DNA of 64,000 nucleotides from Chloroflexus aurantiacus J-10-fl. GTDB lineage: Bacteria; Chloroflexota; Chloroflexia; Chloroflexales; Chloroflexaceae. The translations under genes and the position numbers were made by a program. The stretch spans positions 3,348,001-3,412,000 of the forward strand of contig NC_010175.1 in the NCBI RefSeq assembly GCF_000018865.1. The letters run 5' to 3'. Positions 27,211 to 35,114 of this stretch are shown in pieces. The notes below the pieces were generated by a model that saw only the letters and a list, made by a program, of their open reading frames with translations, had not been told where the DNA came from and did not search any database. Positions within the stretch are counted from its first letter, which is position 1; each line of letters starts with the position of its first letter.

Positions 27211-28344
27211 ATGCTGCCGGACATTCAATTTGTACAACGCCCAGGAGTCATCGAGTTTGGTTGGGGGCATCTGGCTGCTGAACTCCTGCCACATACTGAA
27301 TTATTACGGGCTGCAACCTGGACGCTGACCAACGATGCACCGGCAGCGTTGACCTATGGCTATGCGCAGGGGCCGGGACGCCTGATCGCATTGTTAGCCG
27401 AGCGGATAGCAATCGCCGAACACGAACTGATGATTACCGGTGGTACCTCACAGGCGCTCGATATGCTCTGTAAGCACTTGAGTCAGCCGGGGGATGTCGT
27501 GCTGGTAGAAGCGCCGACCTATCACCTGGCGCTACGCATTTTTCGCGATTACAAACTGCGCCCGGTGATGCTTCCCGGCGATCAACAAGGGGTACACGTC
27601 ACCGCAGTGGCGACCCTGGTCAGGTTGTTACGTCAGCGTGGTGAACGGATCGCCTTCCTCTATCTGGTGCCGAGTTTTCGCAATCCGAGTGGTGTGACGC
27701 TAAGTGCTGAACGACGGGCTGAGCTGGCCCGTTTGGCTACTGCGCTCGAATTGACCGTTATTGAAGACGAGGCGTATGCTGAATTGTGGTACGATTTGCC
27801 GCCACCGCCACCAATCGCCAGTTTTGCGCCTGGGAGCATGCTGATCCGATTAGGCAGTTTTGCCAAAGTATTGGCCCCTGGTCTACGGCTGGGTTGGATG
27901 CAGGCGCCGTCGTCGTTGATCCAGCGCTGTGTCTCCTCTGGCATGCTCGATAGCGGAGGTGGGGTCAATCACTTTACCGCCCATGTTGTTCTCGCATTAC
28001 TCCGTGCCGGTGACTTTGAGCCGCACTTGCTGCGGTTACGTAATGGACTGCGGGCGCGACGCGATACGTTGCTGGCAGCGCTGGCCCGCACCATGCCGAG
28101 AGGTGTGACATGGCGGCCACCATTAGGCGGTTTTTTTGTCTGGTTGCGTACTCCGCCGACGATTGATACCACGGCCCTGCTGCCAATCGCAGAGGCGGCT
28201 GGTGTCTCGTATATTCCCGGTGAACGCTTTTACGCCGGTAGCGGTGGGCGACACGAGCTTCGCCTGGCGTTTTCGCTCCTCTCCGAAGCCGATTTGATCG
28301 AGGGTGCTCGCCGTTTGGGTAAGGTGTTACGAGAAGCGGGATGA
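27211..28344 (+). CDS. PLP-dependent class I/II aminotransferase
   Basis: A 377-residue fold-type I aminotransferase resembling LysN/2-aminoadipate and MocR-type C-terminal domains, without a DNA-binding domain. Motifs: MITGGTSQALDML, VEAPTYHLALRIF, LVPSFRNPSGVTLS, VIEDEAYAELWYD and the Schiff-base region LGSFAKVLAPGLRLGW with the PLP lysine. The substrate cannot be assigned; branched, aromatic or aminoadipate acids are typical of the group. The pseudouridine synthase gene overlaps its stop by 4 bp. Confidence 0.9.
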   Translation: MLPDIQFVQRPGVIEFGWGHLAAELLPHTELLRAATWTLTNDAPAALTYGYAQGPGRLIALLAERIAIAEHELMITGGTSQALDMLCKHLSQPGDVVLVEAPTYHLALRIFRDYKLRPVMLPGDQQGVHVTAVATLVRLLRQRGERIAFLYLVPSFRNPSGVTLSAERRAELARLATALELTVIEDEAYAELWYDLPPPPPIASFAPGSMLIRLGSFAKVLAPGLRLGWMQAPSSLIQRCVSSGMLDSGGGVNHFTAHVVLALLRAGDFEPHLLRLRNGLRARRDTLLAALARTMPRGVTWRPPLGGFFVWLRTPPTIDTTALLPIAEAAGVSYIPGERFYAGSGGRHELRLAFSLLSEADLIEGARRLGKVLREAG

Positions 28345-29261
28345 AGGCCGTTTCCTTCCTTGTAACCTCTGAAGATCATGGGCGTCCGCTAGGGGATATT
28401 GCCGCTGACCGACTGGGAGAAGCCGGACGAGTGGCAGCACAGCGGGGCGGCCTATGGCTGGGAAAACGTCGGGCTGCGGCATCCACGCTGGCAATTGCCG
28501 GCGAGACACTTTCGGTACGCTTTCCGCCAACCCATGGCTATTGTGATGCGCCACTGACGCTTGAAAACATTATCTACGAAGATAATGATGTGCTGGTGGT
28601 AAATAAACCGCCCGCCTGTTATGTGGGCGATACCCCCTGGGACACGCAGGGAAGTGTGCTGGCCGTGGTGCAGCGGTTGTTGACGGTACGTGACGGCGTA
28701 CCACCGGTGTTGCACCTGGCCCACCAGCTCGATTTTGGCACCAGTGGGATTCTGGTGTTGAGCAAAACCCCGCGCGCAAATGCACCTTTGCAGACTGCGT
28801 TTGCCCGTGGGTTGGCGATGAAGCAGTACCTGGCCGTTTGTAGCGGTCATCCGCCGGTAACGGCTGATCTTGTGACCGGGCATGGGCGGGCGGCAGGTGG
28901 ACGCTGGCGTCTCTACGATCAGGCTGACATCGGGCGTGTATTGCCGGACGGGCAACGGGTTAGACTGGCGCACACCCGATTTACGCTCCGTCGACAATTC
29001 GCGAATGCGGCCCTGGTAGAAGCAATGCCATTGACCGGACGAACCCATCAGATTCGGTTACACCTGGCGGCGCTCGGTTGTCCGATCCTCGGTGATGAAC
29101 GGTATGGTGGGGTAGTGGATGTCGCCGGTTTGCATCTGACCCATCCGTTGCTGCATGCTGCCGAACTCCAGCTTCCGCACCCGATCCACGGGCGTTCGTT
29201 ACACCTCTTCTGTCCGCCACCATCTCTCATTCTGACAGTGATTGACCGTCTGCGCCAATGA
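28341..29261 (+). CDS. RluA-family pseudouridine synthase
   Basis: This 306-residue protein has the RluA-type catalytic domain: NIIYEDNDVLVVNKPP, then LAHQLDFGTSGILVLSKT containing the catalytic Asp, GRTHQIRLHLAALGCPILGD, and HPLLHAAEL at the end. The family motif is HRLDxxTSG; here Arg is replaced by Gln (HQLD), a residue that in relatives contacts the flipped base. An N-terminal region of about 75 residues replaces a clear S4 domain. The RNA target is unknown. It starts within ATGA overlapping the aminotransferase stop and is translationally coupled. Confidence 0.87.
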   Translation: MKAVSFLVTSEDHGRPLGDIAADRLGEAGRVAAQRGGLWLGKRRAAASTLAIAGETLSVRFPPTHGYCDAPLTLENIIYEDNDVLVVNKPPACYVGDTPWDTQGSVLAVVQRLLTVRDGVPPVLHLAHQLDFGTSGILVLSKTPRANAPLQTAFARGLAMKQYLAVCSGHPPVTADLVTGHGRAAGGRWRLYDQADIGRVLPDGQRVRLAHTRFTLRRQFANAALVEAMPLTGRTHQIRLHLAALGCPILGDERYGGVVDVAGLHLTHPLLHAAELQLPHPIHGRSLHLFCPPPSLILTVIDRLRQ

Positions 29262-29282
29262 CGATGCTCGTGAACATACCGC

Positions 29283-29309
29283 GTAGGGGCGGGTTCAAAA
29301 CCCACCCAT
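29283..29309. repeat. GTAGGGGC-type palindromic repeat, imperfect
   Basis: GTAGGGGCGGGTT-CAA-AACCCACCCAT keeps the left arm but has substitutions in the right arm. It lies just after the pseudouridine synthase gene. Confidence 0.75.
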
Positions 29310-29470
29310 CTGTCTGGTAGAGAGCAATAGCCCGGCTGTTCCCACCTGTGCCTGGGATAGAGCATAGCAAGTGCAGAAGGGCAGTCTCGGTACTGTGTGC
29401 AACGTGGCATGCCGATTGTAGAAAGGGATTATCGAGCAGTACACCCTGCTCCTGGTTGCACAAACTGGTT

Positions 29471-29860
29471 CTACTTAATCCTTACTGAGGTACGCAAACG
29501 CCCGGCCAGCACACCACCCAAGGCGCCACAAATACAGCCGACAACCTGTCCCAGCAACAACAACGGTGGTACCACAACCCCAACATTGGCCAATGCTGCC
29601 ACCAGAATGCCAACTACGCCTACCAGAAAGCCATGCATGGCAAATGACTCACCTGCCAGCCAGGCGGCGACAAATCCGCCCACGCCGGTCAGGCCGGCAC
29701 CAATCAAAATGAGCACGATGTGGATCGGATTTTGCAGTGATGGATCGGTAAAGACCGTGGTTTGTCCAATGAGAACAATGAACACCTGCAAGAGAATAGT
29801 GAGTGCGAAATCGGTCATGAAACCGGAAATAACTGCGGTCCAGCGGATATTCACAGGCAT
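29471..29860 (-). CDS. Small four-helix membrane protein
   Basis: A 129-residue hydrophobic protein with four predicted membrane helices rich in Gly, Leu and Val (for example GAGLTGVGGFVAAWLAGES and VVPPLLLLGQVVGCICGALG) and a short basic C-terminus. The layout resembles TIGR04086-type small membrane proteins but no functional residue is identifiable. The start is uncertain: the ATG at 29860 abuts GGGGAG, whereas a GTG at 29854 would be better spaced. Confidence 0.7.
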   Translation of the reverse strand: MPVNIRWTAVISGFMTDFALTILLQVFIVLIGQTTVFTDPSLQNPIHIVLILIGAGLTGVGGFVAAWLAGESFAMHGFLVGVVGILVAALANVGVVVPPLLLLGQVVGCICGALGGVLAGRLRTSVRIK

Positions 29861-30020
29861 CTCCCCGCTACCGATGCTAAACGCCTATCCGACAGATTTA
29901 TATCTCTGGACGCTGCTTGAGCCTGCCAGTCCGTCCCGCAGGGATCGTTCGTTCAGGCTCTCATCCGGTTGCATCATAGCACAGAAAAAGGCTTGACCAG
30001 GTGAGGAGTCTTGACAGGGT

Positions 30021-30136
30021 GATCTACAGAGATGTGAAAGCTATCTGAAGGGGTTGCAAGTATTGCCGTGTTTATGGTGTGTGTGCGATATATTACGATC
30101 TACAGAGATGTGAAAGCTATCTGAAGGGGTTGCAAG
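30021..30136. repeat. Two 40-bp direct repeats with 36-bp spacer
   Basis: The 40-bp sequence beginning GATCTACAGAGATGTGAAAG and ending GAAGGGGTTGCAAG occurs exactly at 30021-30060 and 30097-30136, separated by 36 bp of unrelated sequence. Repeat and spacer lengths are in the range of a CRISPR with one spacer, but there are only two repeats and no cas gene in the window. It could equally be a simple local duplication. Confidence 0.8.
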
Positions 30137-30258
30137 AGAACACTGCCGGAGTGATACCAAATCTTGCACAACAATCTGCATCGTAAAGGTGTGATCCTCG
30201 TGCTAAAATGTTACCGGGTGCGCCACCAGCGCGTCGCTGATGGGTTATCGTCAGCGTC

Positions 30259-30284
30259 GTAGAGGCGACGCATGCGTCGCCCCT
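30259..30284. repeat. GTAGGGGC-type palindromic repeat, CGACGCATGCGTCG arm
   Basis: GTAGAGGCGACGCATGCGTC followed by GCCCCTC; one mismatch in the left box. It has the same inner arm as the copy at 19467-19492. Confidence 0.8.
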
Positions 30285-30454
30285 CATACCAGCACTGGCT
30301 TCCGGTCACAGTGAGATTTGGCAATTAGCCGGTCGTCTCGCCGCTGCCTCTCTGTAGCTACATTCTGGTACGGCGATAAGCCTTCAGCACGTCTGGAATA
30401 TTCGATCTGTACAGCCCGGCTTTGCCGGCATCGAGGACGATGCGGGAAAGTTCC
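30285..30454. other. Intergenic, nothing recognised
   Basis: The remainder of the gap between the palindrome and the next small gene shows no gene, RNA or repeat that I can support. Confidence 0.4.
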
Positions 30455-30712
30455 TTAATTCGCCATATGCCAGACGAACAGAAACACCAGGAGTGAAATC
30501 TGGAGTGCATACGCAACATCATAGCGTGCCGGGTGCCAGAACTCTTCCCGGCCCAGCCACCACCAGATTCGGTTCAGTCCAGATCGCACCCGAATATTGC
30601 TGTCCCAACGTTGCAGATGAGAAACGCGGGCCAGGCGTACCAGTCGACGCAGGCTATTAACAAGCGCTAACGTCCAGACTCCCGCAACCAGTAGTTGCAG
30701 TAGCAGCTCCAT
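30455..30712 (-). CDS. Small membrane protein, unknown
   Basis: An 85-residue protein with a hydrophobic N-terminal helix (LLLQLLVAGVWTLALVNSL), a basic and Trp-rich middle (RVRSGLNRIWWWLGREEFWH) and a C-terminal helix (ISLLVFLFVWHMA). No family was recognised. The ATG at 30712 is chosen because AAGGAG lies at the correct distance; a GTG three codons upstream abuts it. Coding is supported by the ribosome site and helix pattern only. Confidence 0.6.
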   Translation of the reverse strand: MELLLQLLVAGVWTLALVNSLRRLVRLARVSHLQRWDSNIRVRSGLNRIWWWLGREEFWHPARYDVAYALQISLLVFLFVWHMAN

Positions 30713-30929
30713 GGAGGGCACTCCTTACAGATGGTGATACGTTTGGGAAATATCGCGCCGACATTGGCGCAACGTGATAGCCTGATCACTATTAAGTAGT
30801 ATGCATCAATTTTGCCTAAAAGCGCAAGGGTATACCGAGAAAAAATTCCCTGACTGGTGTGGAATATATCCTTCGCGGTGCTGCAATTTTCGGTGATAAG
30901 ACAATTTTTGAATTGAGAATAATTATCGT

Positions 30930-30957
30930 TTTACATGATCTTTACATAGACTTAAAA
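30930..30957 (+). promoter_or_regulatory. Pho-box-like direct repeats
   Basis: TTTACA (30930-30935), TTTACA (30941-30946) and TTAAAA (30952-30957) recur with an 11-bp period and 5-bp gaps, the layout of PhoP-type TT(A/T)ACA boxes. They lie just upstream of a -10-like TATACT and precede an alkaline phosphatase gene, so PhoP/PhoB-like activation under phosphate limitation is inferred. Confidence 0.6.
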
Positions 30958-30966
30958 ATACTTCTC

Positions 30967-30972
30967 TATACT
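30967..30972 (+). promoter_or_regulatory. -10 element of alkaline phosphatase promoter
   Basis: TATACT lies 9 bp after the Pho-box-like array, which occupies the -35 position, as in activator-dependent promoters. Transcription would start near 30980, leaving a leader of about 215 nt before the start codon at 31195. Confidence 0.5.
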
Positions 30973-31194
30973 CCTTTCAAGCCATGGATAACACCTGCAA
31001 AATCAGATACGGGTTTGCAAGAGGTCGGCTTGCAAGAGTTTTGGCTTCTACCGTCACGCCTTGCTCGCGCTTTCATCTCTACTCCGTCTTCGACTGCCAG
31101 TCTTGATGCCTGACTACAATCTGCAAATCCTGTTCATCGTGCGGTGTTTTCCTGGCGGGGATGTTTCGTTGAGGCTCAGAAGGAGTAGAGACGC

Positions 31195-32769
31195 ATGTTG
31201 AACAAGAAACGAGTCCTCGGCCTGATTGTCACCCTCGCCCTACTGGTGGCAACGGTTTCAGTGACTGTTGCCGGAACGGGAATTCCCGAATTACGCCGTT
31301 CCTCACCGACCGGTAATGTGATCTTCCTTCACCCCGATGGGGCGGGTTTGAATCACTGGGCGGCTGCACGTATCTACTGGTACGGTCCTGACGCCCTCAG
31401 CCCGTGGGATACGCTGCCGCAAATGGCCGCCTACCGCGGTCACATGGCGGATATTTTGACCGGGACATCGAACGGTGGCGCTACCACGCACGCCTTTGGT
31501 TACAAGGTTGAAGGACTTGGTTCTTTCGGTAAAGATGGTGATGGTGATAGCGCCCGCAGTATTCTTGCCCTCTCTGGCTACCCGGGTAGCATTGTACGTG
31601 AGGCTATTAACAATGGCCATCCTGTTGCCCTGGTCAACGACGGCGATATAGCCGAACCAGGTACTGGTGCGTTTGTTTCTGAAGTCGGTAACCGTAACGA
31701 GGACAACGAGATTGTTGGCCAGATAATTGATGGCCGGCCCGGTTTTGAGGGTGAGCATCCGCCACACATCATTCTGGCCGGTGGTGAACGCTTCTTCTTA
31801 CCGCAAGGTACGCCACCCTGCACGCCCGACAACATTAATCTGGATTGCTACGTTCACACCGATCCGATCACCGGTGCCGGGCCTGCTCGTACCGATGGTC
31901 GGAATCTGTTGCGTGAGTTTGAAGCAAAGGGCTACGTGATCGTCCGTACTCGTGCCGAGTTTGAAGCCCTGCGTGAGCGGGTCAACAGTGATCGTCGCTA
32001 CGCACCATACGTGTTGGGTCTCTTCGCTGCCGACGACATCTTTAACGATGTGCCGGAAGAGCGTCTGATTGCCGCCGGTCTGGTCGATCCTGCGATTGAC
32101 GTCAATGATAAGCGGACCAATCTCATCCTTTTCGGCAGCGCTCCCGGTACATTAGGGTACAATCCGCCGACTGTTGCCGAGATGGCCGATCTGGCGCTTA
32201 CGATCATACAACGCTGTGCCCGGCAGGCCGGTAAGCCCTTCATTATGGTTGCCGAGGTGGAGAGTGTCGATAACTTTGGGAACAACGACAACGCGATTGG
32301 TACGCTGACCGGTCTGAAGCATGCCAACGACCTGATCCAGGTTACGCAAAACTTCCAACAGCGGCATCGACGAACGCTGATTCTGACCGCAGCCGACAGC
32401 GATGCTGGTGGTATGCAAGTTGGGGCCTGGGATCCAACCCGCAACGTCAGCGATTACAATAACAATCCCACAGGCAACAGTGCGCAGAATGTGCGATCAC
32501 CGCTTGATGGCCGCTATGGCCGCAACTCGCCTCCATTCCTGAGTGAGCCTGACGCTTACGGCAATCGTATGGCATTCGCCGTAAGCTGGGTTGGCACGCC
32601 TGATGTGTCGGGTGGCATTATCTCTCGTGCGCAGGGTTTGAACGCAATTGAGATGTCGCGCACGTTTAGCGGACGGTTCGACAATACTGACGTGTATCGG
32701 TTGATGTATCTGACGCTGTTTGGTCGGGGATTGCCATCATCTGTTGGTCAGACAGCTCCGTCTCGCTAG
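31195..32769 (+). CDS. Secreted alkaline phosphatase-family protein, altered metal ligands
   Basis: A 524-residue PhoA-superfamily protein with a signal peptide (LIVTLALLVATVSVTVAG). By motif alignment with E. coli PhoA: D48 in LHPDGAG matches D51; S92 in LTGTSNGGATTH matches nucleophile S102; E354-V-E-S-V-D359 matches E322/D327; LTAADSDAGG gives D401 for D369. The zinc histidines are not conserved: N363 stands for H331, S402 for H370, and no His matches H412. It may bind other metals (for example Ca) or act as a phosphodiesterase. The start has AAGGAG upstream. The gene is preceded by Pho-box-like repeats, which supports a role in phosphate scavenging outside the cell. Confidence 0.85.
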   Translation: MLNKKRVLGLIVTLALLVATVSVTVAGTGIPELRRSSPTGNVIFLHPDGAGLNHWAAARIYWYGPDALSPWDTLPQMAAYRGHMADILTGTSNGGATTHAFGYKVEGLGSFGKDGDGDSARSILALSGYPGSIVREAINNGHPVALVNDGDIAEPGTGAFVSEVGNRNEDNEIVGQIIDGRPGFEGEHPPHIILAGGERFFLPQGTPPCTPDNINLDCYVHTDPITGAGPARTDGRNLLREFEAKGYVIVRTRAEFEALRERVNSDRRYAPYVLGLFAADDIFNDVPEERLIAAGLVDPAIDVNDKRTNLILFGSAPGTLGYNPPTVAEMADLALTIIQRCARQAGKPFIMVAEVESVDNFGNNDNAIGTLTGLKHANDLIQVTQNFQQRHRRTLILTAADSDAGGMQVGAWDPTRNVSDYNNNPTGNSAQNVRSPLDGRYGRNSPPFLSEPDAYGNRMAFAVSWVGTPDVSGGIISRAQGLNAIEMSRTFSGRFDNTDVYRLMYLTLFGRGLPSSVGQTAPSR

Positions 32770-32792
32770 ACGATGGCAGTATTCTGAGCGTT

Positions 32793-32829
32793 ATGTGGGG
32801 CGACAGAAGATAAGCTGTCGCCCCAACAT
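32793..32829 (+). terminator. Hairpin after alkaline phosphatase gene
   Basis: ATGTGGGGCGACAG, loop AAGATAAG, then CTGTCGCCCC-A-ACAT: a long stem with one bulge 24 bp after the stop. No T run follows. The GGGGCGACAG arm also resembles the window's palindrome family. Confidence 0.6.
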
Positions 32830-32980
32830 GTTATCGCAGCACGTAGCTGTATCGCTATAACCGCCAGATCGCTAACGCCAGCGCTCATGTCACATCTGCA
32901 ACATACAATGTCCGGCACGCGATTCAAAATGGATCCTTTCGGCCCCCTCGTTCATCGCGTGATTGGGTACATGCACCATC

Positions 32981-33011
32981 TGTAGGGGCGGGTTCTAAAC
33001 CCGCCCCTACA
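32981..33011. repeat. GTAGGGGC-type palindromic repeat, near-perfect
   Basis: TGTAGGGGCGGGTT, loop CTA, then AACCCGCCCCTACA, ending 6 bp before the stop of the binding-protein gene. It could serve as terminator for that gene. Confidence 0.92.
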
Positions 33012-33016
33012 GAACC

Positions 33017-34039
33017 TTATCGGCATTCAATGCCTTGTGAGCGGTAGTACTCATCAACCGCGTCGGTGAGTAAAACAGTTTCGGGATCGATATCGCTCTT
33101 CAGCACACCTAACGAGCGCAGCAGTTGCGCCTCTTTCTGCCACACTGCACGATCACTGGCGCCAACACAGCGCTCGCCGATCCCGTAGCGGAGCAGCTTG
33201 ATCGTTTCGGCGGCTTCAAACTCCAGATGACCGCGGTCGAAGTCAGGGCTGCGGGCCAGTATGATTTCGATAGCGGCTGCCGGATCATTCAATGCCTCTT
33301 GCCAGCCGCGTAACGTAGCCTGCACAAACGCACGTACTGTATTCGGATTGTTGCGGGCAAACTCGGCTGTGGTAAAGAGCACATCACCCATCAGCTCAAC
33401 ACCGTAATCACGGGCAAGGATCAGATCAATATCAGCGCCGGCAGCACGGGCCGTATACGGCTGGTCGGTTGCATACACCGGCCAGACATCGGCGCGCCGT
33501 TCGAGAAAGGGGGCCAGGCTGTAATCGCCTGGTATTTCGATGACGCTGGCCGGATCCACACCGGTAGCTGCCAGCAATGCCCGATATTCGGTTTCAACAT
33601 TGTCGCCGTAGAACATACCGACCCGACGCCCAACGAAGTCTTGCGGTGAGCGAATACCGCTGTCACGATGCACCATAAACGCGACCGGGCTGGCCTGAAA
33701 CCAGGTTGCCAGTGCGACAACCTCGATGCCTTGTTCGCGACTGATCAGAATCGTATCGGCCCCGGTGCTACCGAAGGTGTCGGCCCCGGTCGCAACCAGC
33801 GGCAGCGGTATGGCATCAGGTCCACCGGGCAAGATGGTCACATCCAGGCCGGCATCGCGGTAGTAGCCGCGTGCTTCGGCAACCAGATAGCCGGCAAACT
33901 GAAACTGGGGCAGCCATTGCAATCGCATCGTGACCTTCGTCACTTCCGGCGACGTGCTGGTTGGGGCTGTGTTCGTACAACCGGTAACGACAAGCAACAC
34001 CACAAGCAGGAGTAATGGTAGTAAGGTACGGTGTGACAT
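33017..34039 (-). CDS. ABC substrate-binding lipoprotein, NMT1/THI5-like
   Basis: A 340-residue lipoprotein (LLLLVVLLVVTGC; lipobox VTGC) of the ThiY/SsuA type. The fold begins VTMRLQWLPQFQFAGYLVAE, typical of NMT1/THI5-like pyrimidine-precursor binders, with ARGYYRDAGLDVTILPGG, SPQDFVGRRVGMF and FLERRADVWPVYATDQPYTA following. Ligands for the family include thiamine precursors, riboflavin (RibXY type), nitrate-like anions and sulfonates; no riboswitch was seen to decide. The start at 34039 follows AGAGGAT. It lies 37 bp after the permease gene; no ATPase gene is nearby, so it may share one encoded elsewhere. Confidence 0.88.
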   Translation of the reverse strand: MSHRTLLPLLLLVVLLVVTGCTNTAPTSTSPEVTKVTMRLQWLPQFQFAGYLVAEARGYYRDAGLDVTILPGGPDAIPLPLVATGADTFGSTGADTILISREQGIEVVALATWFQASPVAFMVHRDSGIRSPQDFVGRRVGMFYGDNVETEYRALLAATGVDPASVIEIPGDYSLAPFLERRADVWPVYATDQPYTARAAGADIDLILARDYGVELMGDVLFTTAEFARNNPNTVRAFVQATLRGWQEALNDPAAAIEIILARSPDFDRGHLEFEAAETIKLLRYGIGERCVGASDRAVWQKEAQLLRSLGVLKSDIDPETVLLTDAVDEYYRSQGIECR

Positions 34040-34076
34040 ATGCGATCCTCTTTGTTCAACCTGGTCCACGCCGCAC

Positions 34077-34847
34077 TTACCGTTCCCGTTCCCAGAACAC
34101 AATGATCCGTTCAAGTAGAAGAAAAATACCGTGTAATACCAGTGCTAAGCCGGCGGCTGCCGCGACAGCAGCAAAGGCTCGATCTGTGGCTAGCCGGTAG
34201 GTAGAGGTCGTAATCAGGTAGCCTAGACCTCGCCCTGCACCGGCCAGTTCACCAACCAGCGCCCCAATAACGGCCAGCGCACCGGCGACGCGCAATCCAC
34301 TGAAGATGAATGGAAGCGCTGCCGGCAAACGAAGCATCCGCAAGATTTGCCATTGTGAAGCGCCATAAGCCTGCATCATGGCCAGTTGTTCGGGTGCCGG
34401 ACGCCGCAGACCGCTGATGGTGGCAATAAGCAACGGGAAGCTGGCAAAGAGTGCTGCCATCGCAGCACGAGGGGCAATGCCGTCACCCAACCAGATGGTA
34501 AGCAGTGGGGCCAGCGCAACCGAAGGCAGGCTTTGTCCGAGCAGAATCCACGGGTAGAGGGCATCTTCCAGCGGACGGACAAAGATGAAGGCGATGGCCA
34601 GGGTAAGCGCGATACAAATACCGATTGCCAGCCCAAGGAGCGCGGCGCTGGCGGTAGCACCGGTATGGTATATCAGCCGCACTTCAGGCTGAAGTGCAGC
34701 GTTTATTACGCGCGATGGGGTTGGGAGCAGGTAAGCCGGAATACCGGCAGCCGGCAGTCCCCACTCTAGCCCAATCACGAGGGCAACACCGAGCAACAGT
34801 GCTGGTCCCAGGCGGCGAAACAGGTTGTGCGGTGTGGTCTTAACCAT
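34077..34847 (-). CDS. ABC transporter permease, ThiX/SsuC-like
   Basis: A 256-residue permease with about six membrane helices. The coupling-loop motif for the ATPase is visible as MMQAYGASQWQILRMLRLP (EAA-type, A..G....). Other family features are GIPAYLLPTPSRV near the N-terminus and GALVGELAGAGRGLGYLI near the C-terminus. It is the upstream partner of the binding lipoprotein. The ATG at 34847 was chosen by family start; one at 34865 is possible. The open frame upstream overlaps the amylosucrase region and lacks similarity. Confidence 0.87.
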   Translation of the reverse strand: MVKTTPHNLFRRLGPALLLGVALVIGLEWGLPAAGIPAYLLPTPSRVINAALQPEVRLIYHTGATASAALLGLAIGICIALTLAIAFIFVRPLEDALYPWILLGQSLPSVALAPLLTIWLGDGIAPRAAMAALFASFPLLIATISGLRRPAPEQLAMMQAYGASQWQILRMLRLPAALPFIFSGLRVAGALAVIGALVGELAGAGRGLGYLITTSTYRLATDRAFAAVAAAAGLALVLHGIFLLLERIIVFWERER

Positions 34848-35114
34848 AGCGCCATATCTTACCATACATTGGTCATGAGGTGGAAATAGAGAAGCGAAAT
34901 CTACACCCTCGTCGCGGTGCTCACCCTTCTTCTCGATTTTGACATAATGTTCCATCGTACTGGTCAGTTCTGCCGGTAGTTGTCTGGTTGGCAGTACCGT
35001 ATGTGCAGGACTGCTGTGTTTTTCGACCATCTGTTGCCAGATTCATGCTTTTCAGCGATACTTGTGCTCTGGAAACTATTGCCCGACCGGGCGGTGTATT
35101 GGCGAGGTTCAGAC

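Noticed and set aside
30021-30136. A confident CRISPR array call
   Set aside because: Two repeats and one spacer with no cas genes are too little; listed as a repeat with a hypothesis only.
30859-31113. An 84-codon frame in the alkaline phosphatase leader
   Set aside because: It spans the Pho-box-like array and the -10 box, has no ribosome site, and resembles no family.
34848-35114. A TPP or FMN riboswitch upstream of the ABC permease gene
   Set aside because: The conserved cores expected of either riboswitch were not found on the minus strand.
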